This document shows, in pieces, positions 36,047 through 45,093 of a stretch of DNA of 64,000 nucleotides (position 1 is its first letter; each line of letters starts with the position of its first letter). The position numbers and the translations under genes are program-made. This DNA comes from Candidatus Sphingomonas colombiensis (GTDB lineage Bacteria; Pseudomonadota; Alphaproteobacteria; Sphingomonadales; Sphingomonadaceae). Under the pieces are notes generated by a model that saw only the letters and a list, made by a program, of their open reading frames with translations, ran no database searches and was not told the DNA's origin. Where the stretch lies: positions 3,747,217 through 3,811,216 of the forward strand of contig CP119315.1 in the NCBI GenBank assembly GCA_029202845.1, read 5' to 3'.

Positions 36047-36280
36047 ATGGACAGCGACGACGACATTTCGCGTGCGAACCGCGCCAAACGCGGCTCCCCA
36101 TATCTCAATACCGAGCAGGCGGCGGCCTATCTGAAGTTCTCCAGCCGCCTGCTGAAGCGGCTGCGGCGCGCCGGGAAAGGCCCGGTCTTTCGCCGTCACA
36201 GCCGCTTCGTCCAATATCATATCGACGATCTCGATGCCTGGTCGCACGCGCAGTCGATGGGAAAGACCGGCCATGAATAG
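36047..36280 (+). CDS. AlpA-like helix-turn-helix protein
   Basis: A 77-residue protein with YLNTEQAAAYLKFSSRLLKR and GKGPVFRRHSRFVQYHIDDL, the winged MerR-like fold of excisionase and AlpA-type proteins (HTH_17). Small proteins of this kind act as excision factors or regulators of mobile elements. Its stop overlaps the start of the S26 peptidase gene by eight bases. Confidence 0.85.
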   Translation: MDSDDDISRANRAKRGSPYLNTEQAAAYLKFSSRLLKRLRRAGKGPVFRRHSRFVQYHIDDLDAWSHAQSMGKTGHE

Positions 36281-36881
36281 GCGCTCCCATCGCCCTGCCG
36301 CCCTGCCTTTGCTCGATTGGGGCAACCAACTTCGAGCCCACAAACGACGCCGCCGGACACTCGGTCGCCGCATCGCCATCTCGGGCGTGGGCATTACCTT
36401 GCTTGGGCTCACCCTGGCGTTTCCGCCGGCCCCGCGCCTTGTCTGGAATGCGAGCGCGAGCGCCCCGATCGGCCTCTACGCCGTGACCCCCGATGTGCCG
36501 ATCGAAACCGGCGACATGGTCATCGCACGCGTGCCCGATCCCTGGCGGACGCTGGCGGCGAGGCGGCGTTACATCCCCGCCAACGTGCCCTTGGTGAAGC
36601 ATGTCGCAGCGGCGGCCGGCGACGAGGTTTGCGCGCTCGGGCCGGAGATTTTCATCAATGGACGCTGGTCGGCGCAACGCCGCTTAGCCGATGCCGCCAA
36701 GCGCCCGATGCCATGGTGGAGCGGTTGCGTCCGGCTGCGCGGCCAGCAGCTTTTCTTGTTGATGGATGGCAAACCGGCATCGTTCGACGGCCGCTATTTC
36801 GGCGTCACCGAGCCCGCGCAAGTAATCGGCAAGGCACGGCTGCTATGGGCGATGCCGACCCAAGGCTCCAACGATGAATAA
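36273..36881 (+). CDS. traF: S26 family signal peptidase (TraF-like)
   Basis: A 202-residue protein with one membrane helix near residues 33-50 and the S26 peptidase domain: nucleophile Ser in SASAPIGLYAV and general-base Lys in PLVKHVAAAAGDEV. In IncP plasmids TraF processes and cyclises the TrbC pilin; the trbC gene is present downstream. ATG 36273 is inside the end of the HTH gene. The frame from 36234 is longer but would have no ribosome site. Confidence 0.88.
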   Translation: MNRRSHRPAALPLLDWGNQLRAHKRRRRTLGRRIAISGVGITLLGLTLAFPPAPRLVWNASASAPIGLYAVTPDVPIETGDMVIARVPDPWRTLAARRRYIPANVPLVKHVAAAAGDEVCALGPEIFINGRWSAQRRLADAAKRPMPWWSGCVRLRGQQLFLLMDGKPASFDGRYFGVTEPAQVIGKARLLWAMPTQGSNDE

Positions 36882-37509
36882 GCATCGTTGGAAAGTCGGC
36901 GAAAGCGCGCTGACCCGGTGGATTCCGGCCGTGCTGCTGCTCGCCACCACGCCCGCGCGTGCCGACGAGGTCGCACGCTGGCGGCCGTTCGTCGAAGAAG
37001 CATCGACCCGTTTCGGCATCCCGACCAGCTGGATCGAACGCGTCATCCGCGCCGAAAGTCGCGGCTTCACCACGCTCGACGGTCACCCGATCCGCAGCCG
37101 AGCCGGCGCAATAGGCCTCATGCAGTTGATGCCCGCGACCTGGGCTGCGATGCGCACGCGGCTCGCGTTGGGGCGCAATCCCGACGATCCGCGCGACAAT
37201 ATCCTCGCGGGCACTTGCTTCCTGCGGCTGATGTACGACCATTTTGGTTATCCCGGGCTGTTCGGCGCCTATAATGCCGGGCCAGGCGCCTATGCCGATT
37301 ATCTCGCCGGCAAGCGACGACTTCCGCGCGAAACCGTCGCCTATCTCGGCCTGGTCAGCGGGGCGGCTCCGGCGGGACCACTGGCCCCCGAACGAGCACC
37401 GCCACCAATAATGTTTGTCGTTCGCCGCGAGGTGTCCGCGGATCAGCCGGTGCCGGATCGAAGCGACGGGCAGACACTGCTGTTCGCTGTCCGGAAGGTC
37501 GTGCCATGA
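36874..37509 (+). CDS. Lytic transglycosylase (VirB1/TrbN-like)
   Basis: A 211-residue exported protein: signal segment (WIPAVLLLATTPARA) and an SLT domain with catalytic Glu in VIRAESRGF, the conserved GAIGLMQLMPATW and the end motif GAYNAGPGAY. It opens the peptidoglycan so the conjugation pore can be built. It overlaps the TraF gene by eight bases. The last 60 residues are variable and have no clear fold. Confidence 0.9.
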   Translation: MNKHRWKVGESALTRWIPAVLLLATTPARADEVARWRPFVEEASTRFGIPTSWIERVIRAESRGFTTLDGHPIRSRAGAIGLMQLMPATWAAMRTRLALGRNPDDPRDNILAGTCFLRLMYDHFGYPGLFGAYNAGPGAYADYLAGKRRLPRETVAYLGLVSGAAPAGPLAPERAPPPIMFVVRREVSADQPVPDRSDGQTLLFAVRKVVP

Positions 37510-37590
37510 GACCGAGCGTTGGAGGGGCTCGTCTCGACAGACCGAGCATGACGGCTGGCGAAGCGGCTCTCAAGGCCCGTGGGCACCCCC

Positions 37591-37611
37591 CCGATTTTCC
37601 GTGAAAATCGG
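37591..37611. repeat. Inverted repeat after the transglycosylase gene
   Basis: CCGATTTTC and GAAAATCGG form a perfect 9-bp stem with a three-base loop, in a 213-base gap without a gene. It lacks a U-tract. It may be a weak terminator. Confidence 0.5.
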
Positions 37612-37722
37612 CTCCCCCCACGTCCGCTTCGCGGCGCTGCGCTTCGCTCCGCGGCCCTGACACCCACTCCGCCACCCGTCTTCGTGGACGTGTTCTCGAT
37701 AAGGAGAGCAGAAGCGAAGGAG

Positions 37723-38085
37723 ATGGTCATGGGCATGTTTCAACCCATTTCGGTGGCGTCAACCAAGGTGATGGACCGCGTGATGGCGGCGCTGGAAATC
37801 GAGTTCGGTCACGGTGCCGCGGAAGCTCTGGCGCAGCGGTTTCTGGCGGCCGAGGAGACCGACTTTCTCTGGGATGCGCGCAACATGGAGCGGTGGATTG
37901 GCGCCTATGAAGGCACGAACGACGACGACATCGACCTGGATCGCGTGCGAATTGTTGGGCGACTGGACGGCAAATGGTTCGTCGCGGTGATGATTGTTGA
38001 CGGCGATGGAAACCCGCACGGACTGACGGGCAAACGCGAATTTCAGCGGCGGAAGCAGGCGCTGGCGGCGTTCGCGGATGCGTGA
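37723..38085 (+). CDS. Hypothetical protein of the mobile element
   Basis: A 120-residue protein with AALEIEFGHGAAEALAQRF, FLWDARNMERWIGAYEG and VRIVGRLDGKWFVAVMIVDG. It is acidic and likely cytosolic; I do not recognise a named domain. ATG 37723 (or 37729) follows AAGGAG closely. A strong terminator ends the transcript, so it is separate from the relaxase gene. Confidence 0.7.
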   Translation: MVMGMFQPISVASTKVMDRVMAALEIEFGHGAAEALAQRFLAAEETDFLWDARNMERWIGAYEGTNDDDIDLDRVRIVGRLDGKWFVAVMIVDGDGNPHGLTGKREFQRRKQALAAFADA

Positions 38086-38102
38086 GCGCCCAAGCATTTC
38101 AG

Positions 38103-38145
38103 GCCGGGATGCGCTGCCAGGCTGGCATCGTATCCCGGCTTTTTC
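38103..38145 (+). terminator. Intrinsic terminator
   Basis: GCCGGGAT at 38103 and ATCCCGGC ending at 38139 form the outer stem, with an inner TGCCA/TGGCA stem, followed by TTTTTCTTT. This is the best rho-independent terminator in the window and marks the end of the upstream unit just before the transfer region. Confidence 0.85.
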
Positions 38146-38153
38146 TTTGAGCC

Positions 38154-38346
38154 GAAGATGGGGAGAAGGACGGGAGAAAGGAGAAAAGCGAAAGCAAGAG
38201 AAAGGCAATGTCCCGTGGACATCGCTAAGTGATTGTCTGCACATCGTTTTTTCGAGAGACATCGCGCCCGCCGCGCGAGATATGCAAACTCAGAATGGCG
38301 GAAATCCGCCATTCTTGGCCTCAAATCGCGAGATGCGAGCCGGTCG
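38154..38346. promoter_or_regulatory. Candidate origin of transfer
   Basis: Directly upstream of the relaxase gene lie, in order, about 55 bases that are almost all purines on the plus strand (38154-38208), an inverted repeat ATGTCC-CGT-GGACAT (38208-38222), an AT-rich stretch, and an 11-bp inverted repeat AGAATGGCGGA/TCCGCCATTCT with a two-base spacer (38292-38302 and 38305-38315). A relaxase-binding hairpin next to a relaxase gene is the usual form of an oriT. The nick site itself cannot be assigned. Confidence 0.55.
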
Positions 38347-40323
38347 ATGAGCGAGGACGACGAGTTCACGCCCCGGCTCGGCCGCCAGCGCCAGCAGAGC
38401 GGCAAGAAAGCCCGCCGCTACCTCGGTCGCGTCGCCGGCGCGGCGATCCGCTCGGCCGAGAAGGGCGCTATCAAAAGCCACCGTTTCGACGGCAGCCGGA
38501 TCGGGCGCGGCGCCAGCATGGGGCGGCTGTTGTCGAGCCGCGATCGGTTCGGCGGGATGCGCGCGCGTCGTGCTGTCGTGAAGACTCGACTGGTCCGCAT
38601 CGGCAGCAAGGGAATGCCGGCCGCGCGCGCGCATCTGCGCTATATCCAGCGCGACGGCGTCACGCGCGAGGGCACGCCGGGCGAACTCTACTCCGCCGAA
38701 CGCGACACCGCCGACGGCAAGGCGTTCCTCCAGCGTTGCGACGGCGACCGCCATCAGTTCCGCTTCATCGTCTCGGCCGAGGACGGCTCGGAATATCCCG
38801 ACCTCAAGCCTTTTGTCCGCCGGCTGATGACGCAGATGGAAGCCGACCTCGGCACCCGGCTAGACTGGGTCGCGGTCGACCATTTCAACACGGCGCATCC
38901 GCATTCCCACATCATGCTCCGGGGGGTCGACGACACGGGCCAGAATCTGATCATCGCCCGCGAATATATCGCGCACGGCATCCGCGAACGCGCCGCCGAG
39001 CTGGCAACGCTCGATCTCGGGCCTCGCACCGATCAGGAAATCGAGGCGCGGCTTCGGCATGATATCGGCGAGGAGCGGATGACCGCGATCGACCGCCGCT
39101 TGGTCCGGTCGATGGATGCCGATCGCCTGGTCGTCTCGGCCGATCGAGATTCCTTCCAGCAGTCGCTGCGCGCCGGCCGCTTGCAGAAGCTTGCCAGCAT
39201 GGGTCTCGCCGAGAATGTCGGTGGCGGTCGCTGGCAACTCGCCGACGATCTGGAAGGCACGCTCCGCACGCTCGGCGAACGCGGTGACATCATCCGCACC
39301 ATGCAGCGCGAATTGAGCGCGCGGAAGCTCGATCGACCGTGGCTTGGGCGTAGCCTCTTCGGGGCGGGTGAGATCGATCCGGAGCCGATCGTGGGAAAGC
39401 TGATCGCTCGGGGCCTCGCCGATGAGCATCGCGACAGACACTATCTCGTGGTCGATGGCGTCGATGGCCACGCCCACTATGTCGACATCGGTCGGGGCGA
39501 TGCGATCGCACCGATTCCGGAAGGCGCGATCGTCCGCGTGTCGGCGCGCAGCTTGGAGATTCGCGACGCCGACCGCGTCGTCGCCGAGGTCGCGGCCGCG
39601 AACGGCGGACGATACTCGTCCGACCTGCATCTCAGGCATGACCCAGCGGCGACGCAGGCATTTACTGAAACCCATGTCCGACGGCTCGAAGCGATGCGCC
39701 GGGCTGGTGCTGGTGTAGAACGGGAAGCCGATGGGAGCTGGACGATTCCCCCTGACCATATCGATCGTGCTGCCGCCTATGAGGCACGCCGTCATCGGGA
39801 TCAGCCGGTCGAGGTCGAGACCCTGTCATCCCGACCACTGGATCAGCTTCGTGAAGCCGACGCGGCGACGTGGATCGATCGCGAGCTAGCGTCACAATCG
39901 CCGCTGCCAATCCGTGACACTGGCTTCGGGCGTGATGTCCGGACAACCATGGCGGGCCGGCGGCAATGGCTGGTCGAGCAGCAGCTCGCGGATGTCGATG
40001 GCGATCGCATCCGGCTCCGCGCCAACGCAATCATGATGCTTCAGCGTCGTGAGCTATCGCGCGAAGGTGAGGCAATTTCGGGCCAAATCGGCAAGACATT
40101 CGTCGAAGTCCATGCAGATGACCGCATCGACGGCGAAATTACAGGCAAGGTCGATCTTGCAAGCGGTCGGTTCGCAGTCGTCGAGAAATCCAAGGAATTT
40201 AGTCTCGTGCCCTGGCGGCCCGTGTTGGATAACCAAATCGGTAAAACCGTGTCGGGGATTATGCGCGCGGACGGGGTGAGTTGGCGGATTGGCCGTGGAC
40301 GATCGGGGCTGGAGGTCTCATAA
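38347..40323 (+). CDS. Relaxase with DUF3363 domain
   Basis: A 658-residue mobilisation nuclease. The metal-binding HUH motif is visible as HFNTAHPHSHIMLRG, and Tyr in AHLRYIQRDGV is a candidate nucleophile. The C-terminal half is the DUF3363 region. It would nick and carry the DNA strand into the recipient through TraG and the Trb channel. ATG 38347 is chosen because conserved sequence begins there; the frame is open to 38233 without a site. In related elements traG follows at once, while here a 6.3-kb block intervenes. Confidence 0.92.
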   Translation: MSEDDEFTPRLGRQRQQSGKKARRYLGRVAGAAIRSAEKGAIKSHRFDGSRIGRGASMGRLLSSRDRFGGMRARRAVVKTRLVRIGSKGMPAARAHLRYIQRDGVTREGTPGELYSAERDTADGKAFLQRCDGDRHQFRFIVSAEDGSEYPDLKPFVRRLMTQMEADLGTRLDWVAVDHFNTAHPHSHIMLRGVDDTGQNLIIAREYIAHGIRERAAELATLDLGPRTDQEIEARLRHDIGEERMTAIDRRLVRSMDADRLVVSADRDSFQQSLRAGRLQKLASMGLAENVGGGRWQLADDLEGTLRTLGERGDIIRTMQRELSARKLDRPWLGRSLFGAGEIDPEPIVGKLIARGLADEHRDRHYLVVDGVDGHAHYVDIGRGDAIAPIPEGAIVRVSARSLEIRDADRVVAEVAAANGGRYSSDLHLRHDPAATQAFTETHVRRLEAMRRAGAGVEREADGSWTIPPDHIDRAAAYEARRHRDQPVEVETLSSRPLDQLREADAATWIDRELASQSPLPIRDTGFGRDVRTTMAGRRQWLVEQQLADVDGDRIRLRANAIMMLQRRELSREGEAISGQIGKTFVEVHADDRIDGEITGKVDLASGRFAVVEKSKEFSLVPWRPVLDNQIGKTVSGIMRADGVSWRIGRGRSGLEVS

Positions 40324-40507
40324 TGGGTAGGACCTATCCATCTGCCAATTACGGCCATGTTCGCGGAGCGGTTATCCGAGCCGAGGTGCCTCTGACACGA
40401 GGGTGCATAGGGAATGTTATGGATTTGTTCCGCCAAACCTGCTCTTGGTTAGCCTGTGATAAGCGGACGCAAGTGTCTATCGCGCTGTGGTTTAGAATGG
40501 GGATGGT

Positions 40508-41392
40508 ATGGCTAGAACGGCAGCGAAATCGATCACAGCAGCGAGCAACGTTCTGCCCTTCCCGGGGCCTAAGGTACGCATCGAGACCGCCGACAATTTG
40601 ACCTTCATGCGTTCGCTCCCGAAGGAGTCGATGCATCTGATTGTGACGTCCCCGCCGTATAATATCGGCAAGGCTTACGAGAAGCGACGTTCGCACGAGG
40701 TCTATATCGAGGAGCAGGCAGCTGCGATTGCCGAGGCAGTTCGACTTTTACATCCGAAGGGCTCGATATGCTGGCAAGTGGGGAACCATGTCGATGACGG
40801 CGAGGTGTTCCCCCTGGACATCCTGCTATACCCGCTATTCAGAAATCATGGTCTGAAGCTGCGTAACCGCATCGTTTGGACGTTCGGTCACGGGCTGCAT
40901 TGCCAGAAGCGCTTTTCTGGAAGGCACGAAACCATTCTGTGGTTCACGCGTGATGATGACCATACCTTCAATCTCGACCCGGTGCGCGTGCCGAGCAAGT
41001 ATCCCGAGAAGAAGCATTTTAAGGGGCCACGGCGTGGCGAAATGTCCGGCAACCCTCTTGGCAAAAACCCGTCGGATGTCTGGGATATTCCCAACGTCAA
41101 GGCGAACCATGTCGAGAAAACCGACCACCCCTGCCAGTTTCCAGTCGGACTTGTCGAGCGCCTCGTGCTGTCGCTCACAAACCGGGGCGACAATGTGCTC
41201 GATCCCTATCTCGGCGTAGGGTCGTCTGCGATCGCGGCGCTGAAGAACGGCCGCAACGCCTATGGTTGCGATGTGATGCCGGAGTATGTTGAAATTGCGC
41301 AGCAGCGCGTGGCTGATTTTCAGGCAGGCACTCTGCGCACCCGGCCCATGAACAAGCCGGTTTACGAACCCGTAGCGCGGGAGGCCGAATGA
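40508..41392 (+). CDS. DNA methyltransferase, beta class
   Basis: A 294-residue N4-cytosine or N6-adenine methyltransferase. Catalytic motif IV is TSPPYN at residues 47-52, and the SAM-binding motif I, DPYLGVGSSA, comes late at residue 232, which is the beta-class order. RIVWTFGHGLHCQKRFSGRHE and KTDHPCQFPVGLVERLV are typical of the group. It is the first gene of a tight operon and should protect host DNA from the endonuclease encoded next. A 184-base gap after the relaxase gene must hold the promoter. Confidence 0.92.
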   Translation: MARTAAKSITAASNVLPFPGPKVRIETADNLTFMRSLPKESMHLIVTSPPYNIGKAYEKRRSHEVYIEEQAAAIAEAVRLLHPKGSICWQVGNHVDDGEVFPLDILLYPLFRNHGLKLRNRIVWTFGHGLHCQKRFSGRHETILWFTRDDDHTFNLDPVRVPSKYPEKKHFKGPRRGEMSGNPLGKNPSDVWDIPNVKANHVEKTDHPCQFPVGLVERLVLSLTNRGDNVLDPYLGVGSSAIAALKNGRNAYGCDVMPEYVEIAQQRVADFQAGTLRTRPMNKPVYEPVAREAE

Positions 41393-41850
41393 GACTAGCA
41401 TGGGTGGCGAACCACAATAACGGCCAAACCGAGTGGGAGAATCGTGAGCTTTTCGATTGGCTGACGGATGTCTTTCAGGTGCCGGCATTGGCCTTAAAAC
41501 CTGGGGTTACTCAGGATATTCGCGGGCATGTCCGCGGCGAATTCGAGAAGGAAGGTTGGGCGATCAACGTTCGGGTAGATCCGGATTACGATCTCACGGT
41601 CTTTGCCGTTCGGGATGACCTCGCCGTCCAATTGCAAACCGGCAATATGAGCCGCGCGCCATACGACCTGTTGAAACTGCAATATCTGCATACCACGAAC
41701 CGCATCAAGGCAGCTGCGCTCGCGCTCCCGACCAAGCAAGGGGCCGGAGCTTTGGGCAGCAATATCGCTCATGCCGACCGCGTGGCGAGCGAACTTCAGC
41801 TATTCAAACACATAATCAATATACCGATTTTGGTGGTGGCATTCGACTAA
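41389..41850 (+). CDS. BglII/BamHI-like restriction endonuclease
   Basis: A 153-residue protein overlapping the methyltransferase by four bases. VQLQTGNMSRAPYDLLKLQY resembles the core of the BglII/BstYI group, where the segment reads roughly E-x-Q-x-G-N and carries the catalytic acid. Here the acidic position is Gln81 (CAA), while acidic residues Asp64, Asp66 and Asp68 precede it. It may use a variant active site or be inactive. Next to the methyltransferase it makes a type II restriction-modification pair in layout. Assignment is by motif only and is less sure than its neighbours. Confidence 0.65.
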   Translation: MRLAWVANHNNGQTEWENRELFDWLTDVFQVPALALKPGVTQDIRGHVRGEFEKEGWAINVRVDPDYDLTVFAVRDDLAVQLQTGNMSRAPYDLLKLQYLHTTNRIKAAALALPTKQGAGALGSNIAHADRVASELQLFKHIINIPILVVAFD

Positions 41851-41857
41851 CGGGGCG

Positions 41858-43192
41858 TTGATGACCTTCAAGATCAAGATAAAGGCACCGGCGACACGCG
41901 AGGCTCAAATCAGAAGCTCGATCGCAGCAAGCCAGGAAAAGCAGGACTTCTATGACTTCCGTCATGAGCGGACTGAGCTGCCGCGCGTCCGCATTCCGCA
42001 AGATCTGCTTCTGTACCGGATGGAGAACTTCCGGACGTTCACCGACCAGCAGGAGTATCTTGCCAAAGAGGCTTTGCTCGCGAACTTCTTTCATGCCGGA
42101 CAAGAGAATGAGACTGTCCAGCAAATACAGCACGGATTGCTCGCGACTCTTGCGAAGCGGGGCCGCGCAGATTCAGTAGTCCCGGTGATCGACGTCCTGC
42201 GGACCGAAAAGCAACGCGAGCCGCTGCTGATCACCTATCGCGGTGTTGTCGTGAACGGCAACCGGCGGCTGGCAGCGATGCGCGAGCTGATGGACGAAGA
42301 TGAGGTCGCGAACCATGCGTTCAATGCGGTGACGTGCCTCGTTCTGCCTGAAGATGCCTCCCCGGATGACATCATCGAGGTCGAGGCCGGATTGCAAGGA
42401 CGCCCCGAGACCAAGCTCGACTATGATTGGATCGGGGACGGTCAGCTTATCAAGCGGCTATTCGAAATCGGCTGGACCGAACGGCAGATGACTGACCGCC
42501 TCCGCCGAAAGCCGACCGAGATACGAAACTCGCTCGCTGCCCTCACCGAAGCCAACCTCTATCTGAAGGACTGGCGCAATGCCGAGGGGCAATACACCCT
42601 GGTGCGCGATTCCGAGCAGTTCTTCAAAGATTTGCCCAGCCATGTTCAAAAGAAGGATACGGACCTGGCGAACGCCAGTCGCGCCATTGCCTGGACATTG
42701 CACGACCATCGGGATTCTTTGAATGAGCGTTTGTATGCGTTCAACATCGCGATGGGAGGCAAAGCAGCGGACGTTCTAGATCGCCTATCGGCTGAACTCG
42801 GCATATCGCTGAGCAAACCGGAAGCGCTCGAGGATAATGGCGATTTCCTGGTCGATATTGAAGAATCTGATGACGAGGTTTTCTATCAGCCGATCGTCGA
42901 CTTGCTGGGAAACGAAGATAAGCGGCAGGAGGCTGTCGAGACCCTCATCGACATTTGTCGGACGGTCATCGAAGAGGAACGCGGCAAGAAAACAGGTACG
43001 GTTGCCTTGAAAGCGATCGGTGCAGCGAACGCACGGCTGATGGAAGTCGACCTCAGCCGGGCTGACCCGTCCTCGTACCACGCGATTGGCCGTCAGTTGG
43101 AGCAGATTACGTCGCGCGTCTCGTCGCTGACTGAACAGCTCACGGCGCTCGCCGCGAAACGCCAGGCGTCGGGGACCGACACGGATCAATGA
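41858..43192 (+). CDS. ParB-like domain protein of the defence operon
   Basis: A 444-residue protein. The stretch VVPVIDVLRTEKQREPLLIT followed by VNGNRRLAAMREL (residues 132-144) is a ParB/Srx-like nuclease-fold box, and WTERQMTDRLRRKPTEIRNS looks like a helix-turn-helix. The C-terminal third is helical and acidic. It differs from the partition-type ParB at 32703 in length and sequence. Start ATG 41858 or 41861 after GGGGCG. It overlaps the helicase gene by four bases. It is likely a DNA-binding or DNA-nicking part of the system, not a partition protein. Confidence 0.75.
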   Translation: MMTFKIKIKAPATREAQIRSSIAASQEKQDFYDFRHERTELPRVRIPQDLLLYRMENFRTFTDQQEYLAKEALLANFFHAGQENETVQQIQHGLLATLAKRGRADSVVPVIDVLRTEKQREPLLITYRGVVVNGNRRLAAMRELMDEDEVANHAFNAVTCLVLPEDASPDDIIEVEAGLQGRPETKLDYDWIGDGQLIKRLFEIGWTERQMTDRLRRKPTEIRNSLAALTEANLYLKDWRNAEGQYTLVRDSEQFFKDLPSHVQKKDTDLANASRAIAWTLHDHRDSLNERLYAFNIAMGGKAADVLDRLSAELGISLSKPEALEDNGDFLVDIEESDDEVFYQPIVDLLGNEDKRQEAVETLIDICRTVIEEERGKKTGTVALKAIGAANARLMEVDLSRADPSSYHAIGRQLEQITSRVSSLTEQLTALAAKRQASGTDTDQ

Positions 43193-45093
43193 CTCCAGCC
43201 GACACAATAGGCATTGAATATGATCCTATACGGATCACCGGGCGCTTCAGCCGGCTCGAAGGCAACCAGTCATCGATCTGGGACCGGCTGCTGGCGGCGA
43301 CCGTAGGATCGTCGTCGGACGTGTCCGTCGCTGGTGAGACGCTCGAAGTGCCTTGGCCGCAAGCGCTCACCATCATCCGCGACTTTGGCAGCCGGAGCCA
43401 GCAAGAAGCACTGAACTTCCGTTTTCGGCCGTCCGGCGAAGCTCAGGCGCGCATTGCTACCTTCGCCAACGAGGTAAAGCGGGCGAATGCTTCGCGAGAC
43501 AGCCTTAAGGTCGTCATGGATCGCGACGAGATCAATGGCGGCCTCGAAGAATTGGGCTTCACCCTACGGAAGCTGAAGCCGTTCCAACTTCGCGATGTGG
43601 AGCGGCTGCTGTCATTGCCACACGGCGCTAATTTCTCTGTTCCAGGCGCCGGAAAGACCACCGTTACCTTCGCCCTGCACCTGCTTACCAGGAAGCCGGG
43701 CCAACATTTTTTCGTTATCGGCCCGCGCGCGGCCTTCCCGGCGTGGAAGACGATTATCGGCGAGTGCATCGCGCCTGATGCCCCCGATGATGTTCGCGAG
43801 CCTTTCACGGTGCTGGAGGGCCGCCCCGATCATATTGACCGGCAGCTACGGTCCGGCGCCACGCGGTTCCTCATCAGTTATGACTTGATGCTCCGTAATG
43901 GCGATACGCTCGCCAATTATTTTGCCCGGCAGCCAGTCCATCTCGTACTCGACGAGGCGCATCGCATGAAGGCGGGCCTCAACTCGCAACGCGGCGCGTA
44001 TCTGCTGAACATCTCAGGGTTGCCATCGCGCAGAGACATTCTGACCGGAACACCGATGCCGCAGAGCGCCGAAGACCTCGCGGCGCAATTGGGGTTTCTC
44101 TGGCCCGGCCAGGGACTGGATTTGCAGATAAGTCGAGGGATTGCGCCACGCGAAGTGCTTGGAAACCTATATGTTCGCACGACCAAGTCCGAACTTGGCA
44201 TTCCCAAGGCATTTCGGCACTTTCGGCAGGTCGACATGGCTCCGGGACATACCGCGCTCTACGGGATCGTCCGCAACGAGACACTACGCCAGCTGAGCGG
44301 CGTTGTGGCGGCAGGAACCTTGGCGGACATCGCGCGCGCGCGGCGATCGGTGATGCGACTGCTTCAGCTCTCGACCAATCCGATCCTCGCGCTCCAAGGC
44401 TTGTCGGATGGGCTCTCGACCAGCGATTCCGGTGTGGTTGAGCTTGTCCTCGAGGAGGGGCCGTCGACAAAGATGCGGAGAGTCGCCGATCATGCCCGCG
44501 AGCTTGCGCGAGAAGGCCGCAAGGTCGTTATCTGGACGATCTTCACCAATACCTTGCTCGACATGGAGCGCATGCTGGCTGACCTCAATCCGGTCACGCT
44601 GTATGGGGCCGTTCCCAACGGCGATGACAATGATCCCGATACACGAGAGGGGCGGCTCCGGCGCTTCCACGAAGATGACAGCTGTATGTGCATGATCGCC
44701 AATCCGGCCGCCGCCGGAGAAGGTATCAGCCTGCATATGGTCTGTCATGATGCAATCTATCTCGATCGTAGCTATGTCTCCACGCATTACCTGCAGTCGA
44801 TTGATCGAATTCATAGGCTTGGTCTTCCTGCCGGAACCAAAACCAACATCTATATCTATCAGACCAAGGCACCTGCGGGGCTCGGCAGCATCGACTATTC
44901 CGTCAATCGCCGGCTGAGTACCAAGATACGCGCGCTCCAGCAGCTCCTCAACGATGAGGACCTGCACGAAGTGGCGCTCGATGAGGAGAATGCCGCAGAC
45001 CCGGTCAATCTCGATGTCGATCTGCAGGATGTCATCGATCTGCTCGACGAACTTGAGGGACGCCCGCGGCCGCTTCAGGACGAAGACGATTGA
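43189..45093 (+). CDS. SNF2-type DEAH helicase
   Basis: A 634-residue superfamily 2 ATPase. Walker A PGAGKTT is at residues 152-158, the DEAH box LVLDEAHRMK at 255-258, motif III TGTPMPQ follows, and the C-terminal lobe ends in YLQSIDRIHRLGL, the SNF2/Rad54-like motif VI. The first 130 residues are a separate N-terminal domain. It probably translocates on double-stranded DNA. It overlaps both neighbours by four bases, so expression is coupled to the ParB-like and DUF3883 proteins. Confidence 0.9.
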   Translation: MTPADTIGIEYDPIRITGRFSRLEGNQSSIWDRLLAATVGSSSDVSVAGETLEVPWPQALTIIRDFGSRSQQEALNFRFRPSGEAQARIATFANEVKRANASRDSLKVVMDRDEINGGLEELGFTLRKLKPFQLRDVERLLSLPHGANFSVPGAGKTTVTFALHLLTRKPGQHFFVIGPRAAFPAWKTIIGECIAPDAPDDVREPFTVLEGRPDHIDRQLRSGATRFLISYDLMLRNGDTLANYFARQPVHLVLDEAHRMKAGLNSQRGAYLLNISGLPSRRDILTGTPMPQSAEDLAAQLGFLWPGQGLDLQISRGIAPREVLGNLYVRTTKSELGIPKAFRHFRQVDMAPGHTALYGIVRNETLRQLSGVVAAGTLADIARARRSVMRLLQLSTNPILALQGLSDGLSTSDSGVVELVLEEGPSTKMRRVADHARELAREGRKVVIWTIFTNTLLDMERMLADLNPVTLYGAVPNGDDNDPDTREGRLRRFHEDDSCMCMIANPAAAGEGISLHMVCHDAIYLDRSYVSTHYLQSIDRIHRLGLPAGTKTNIYIYQTKAPAGLGSIDYSVNRRLSTKIRALQQLLNDEDLHEVALDEENAADPVNLDVDLQDVIDLLDELEGRPRPLQDEDD

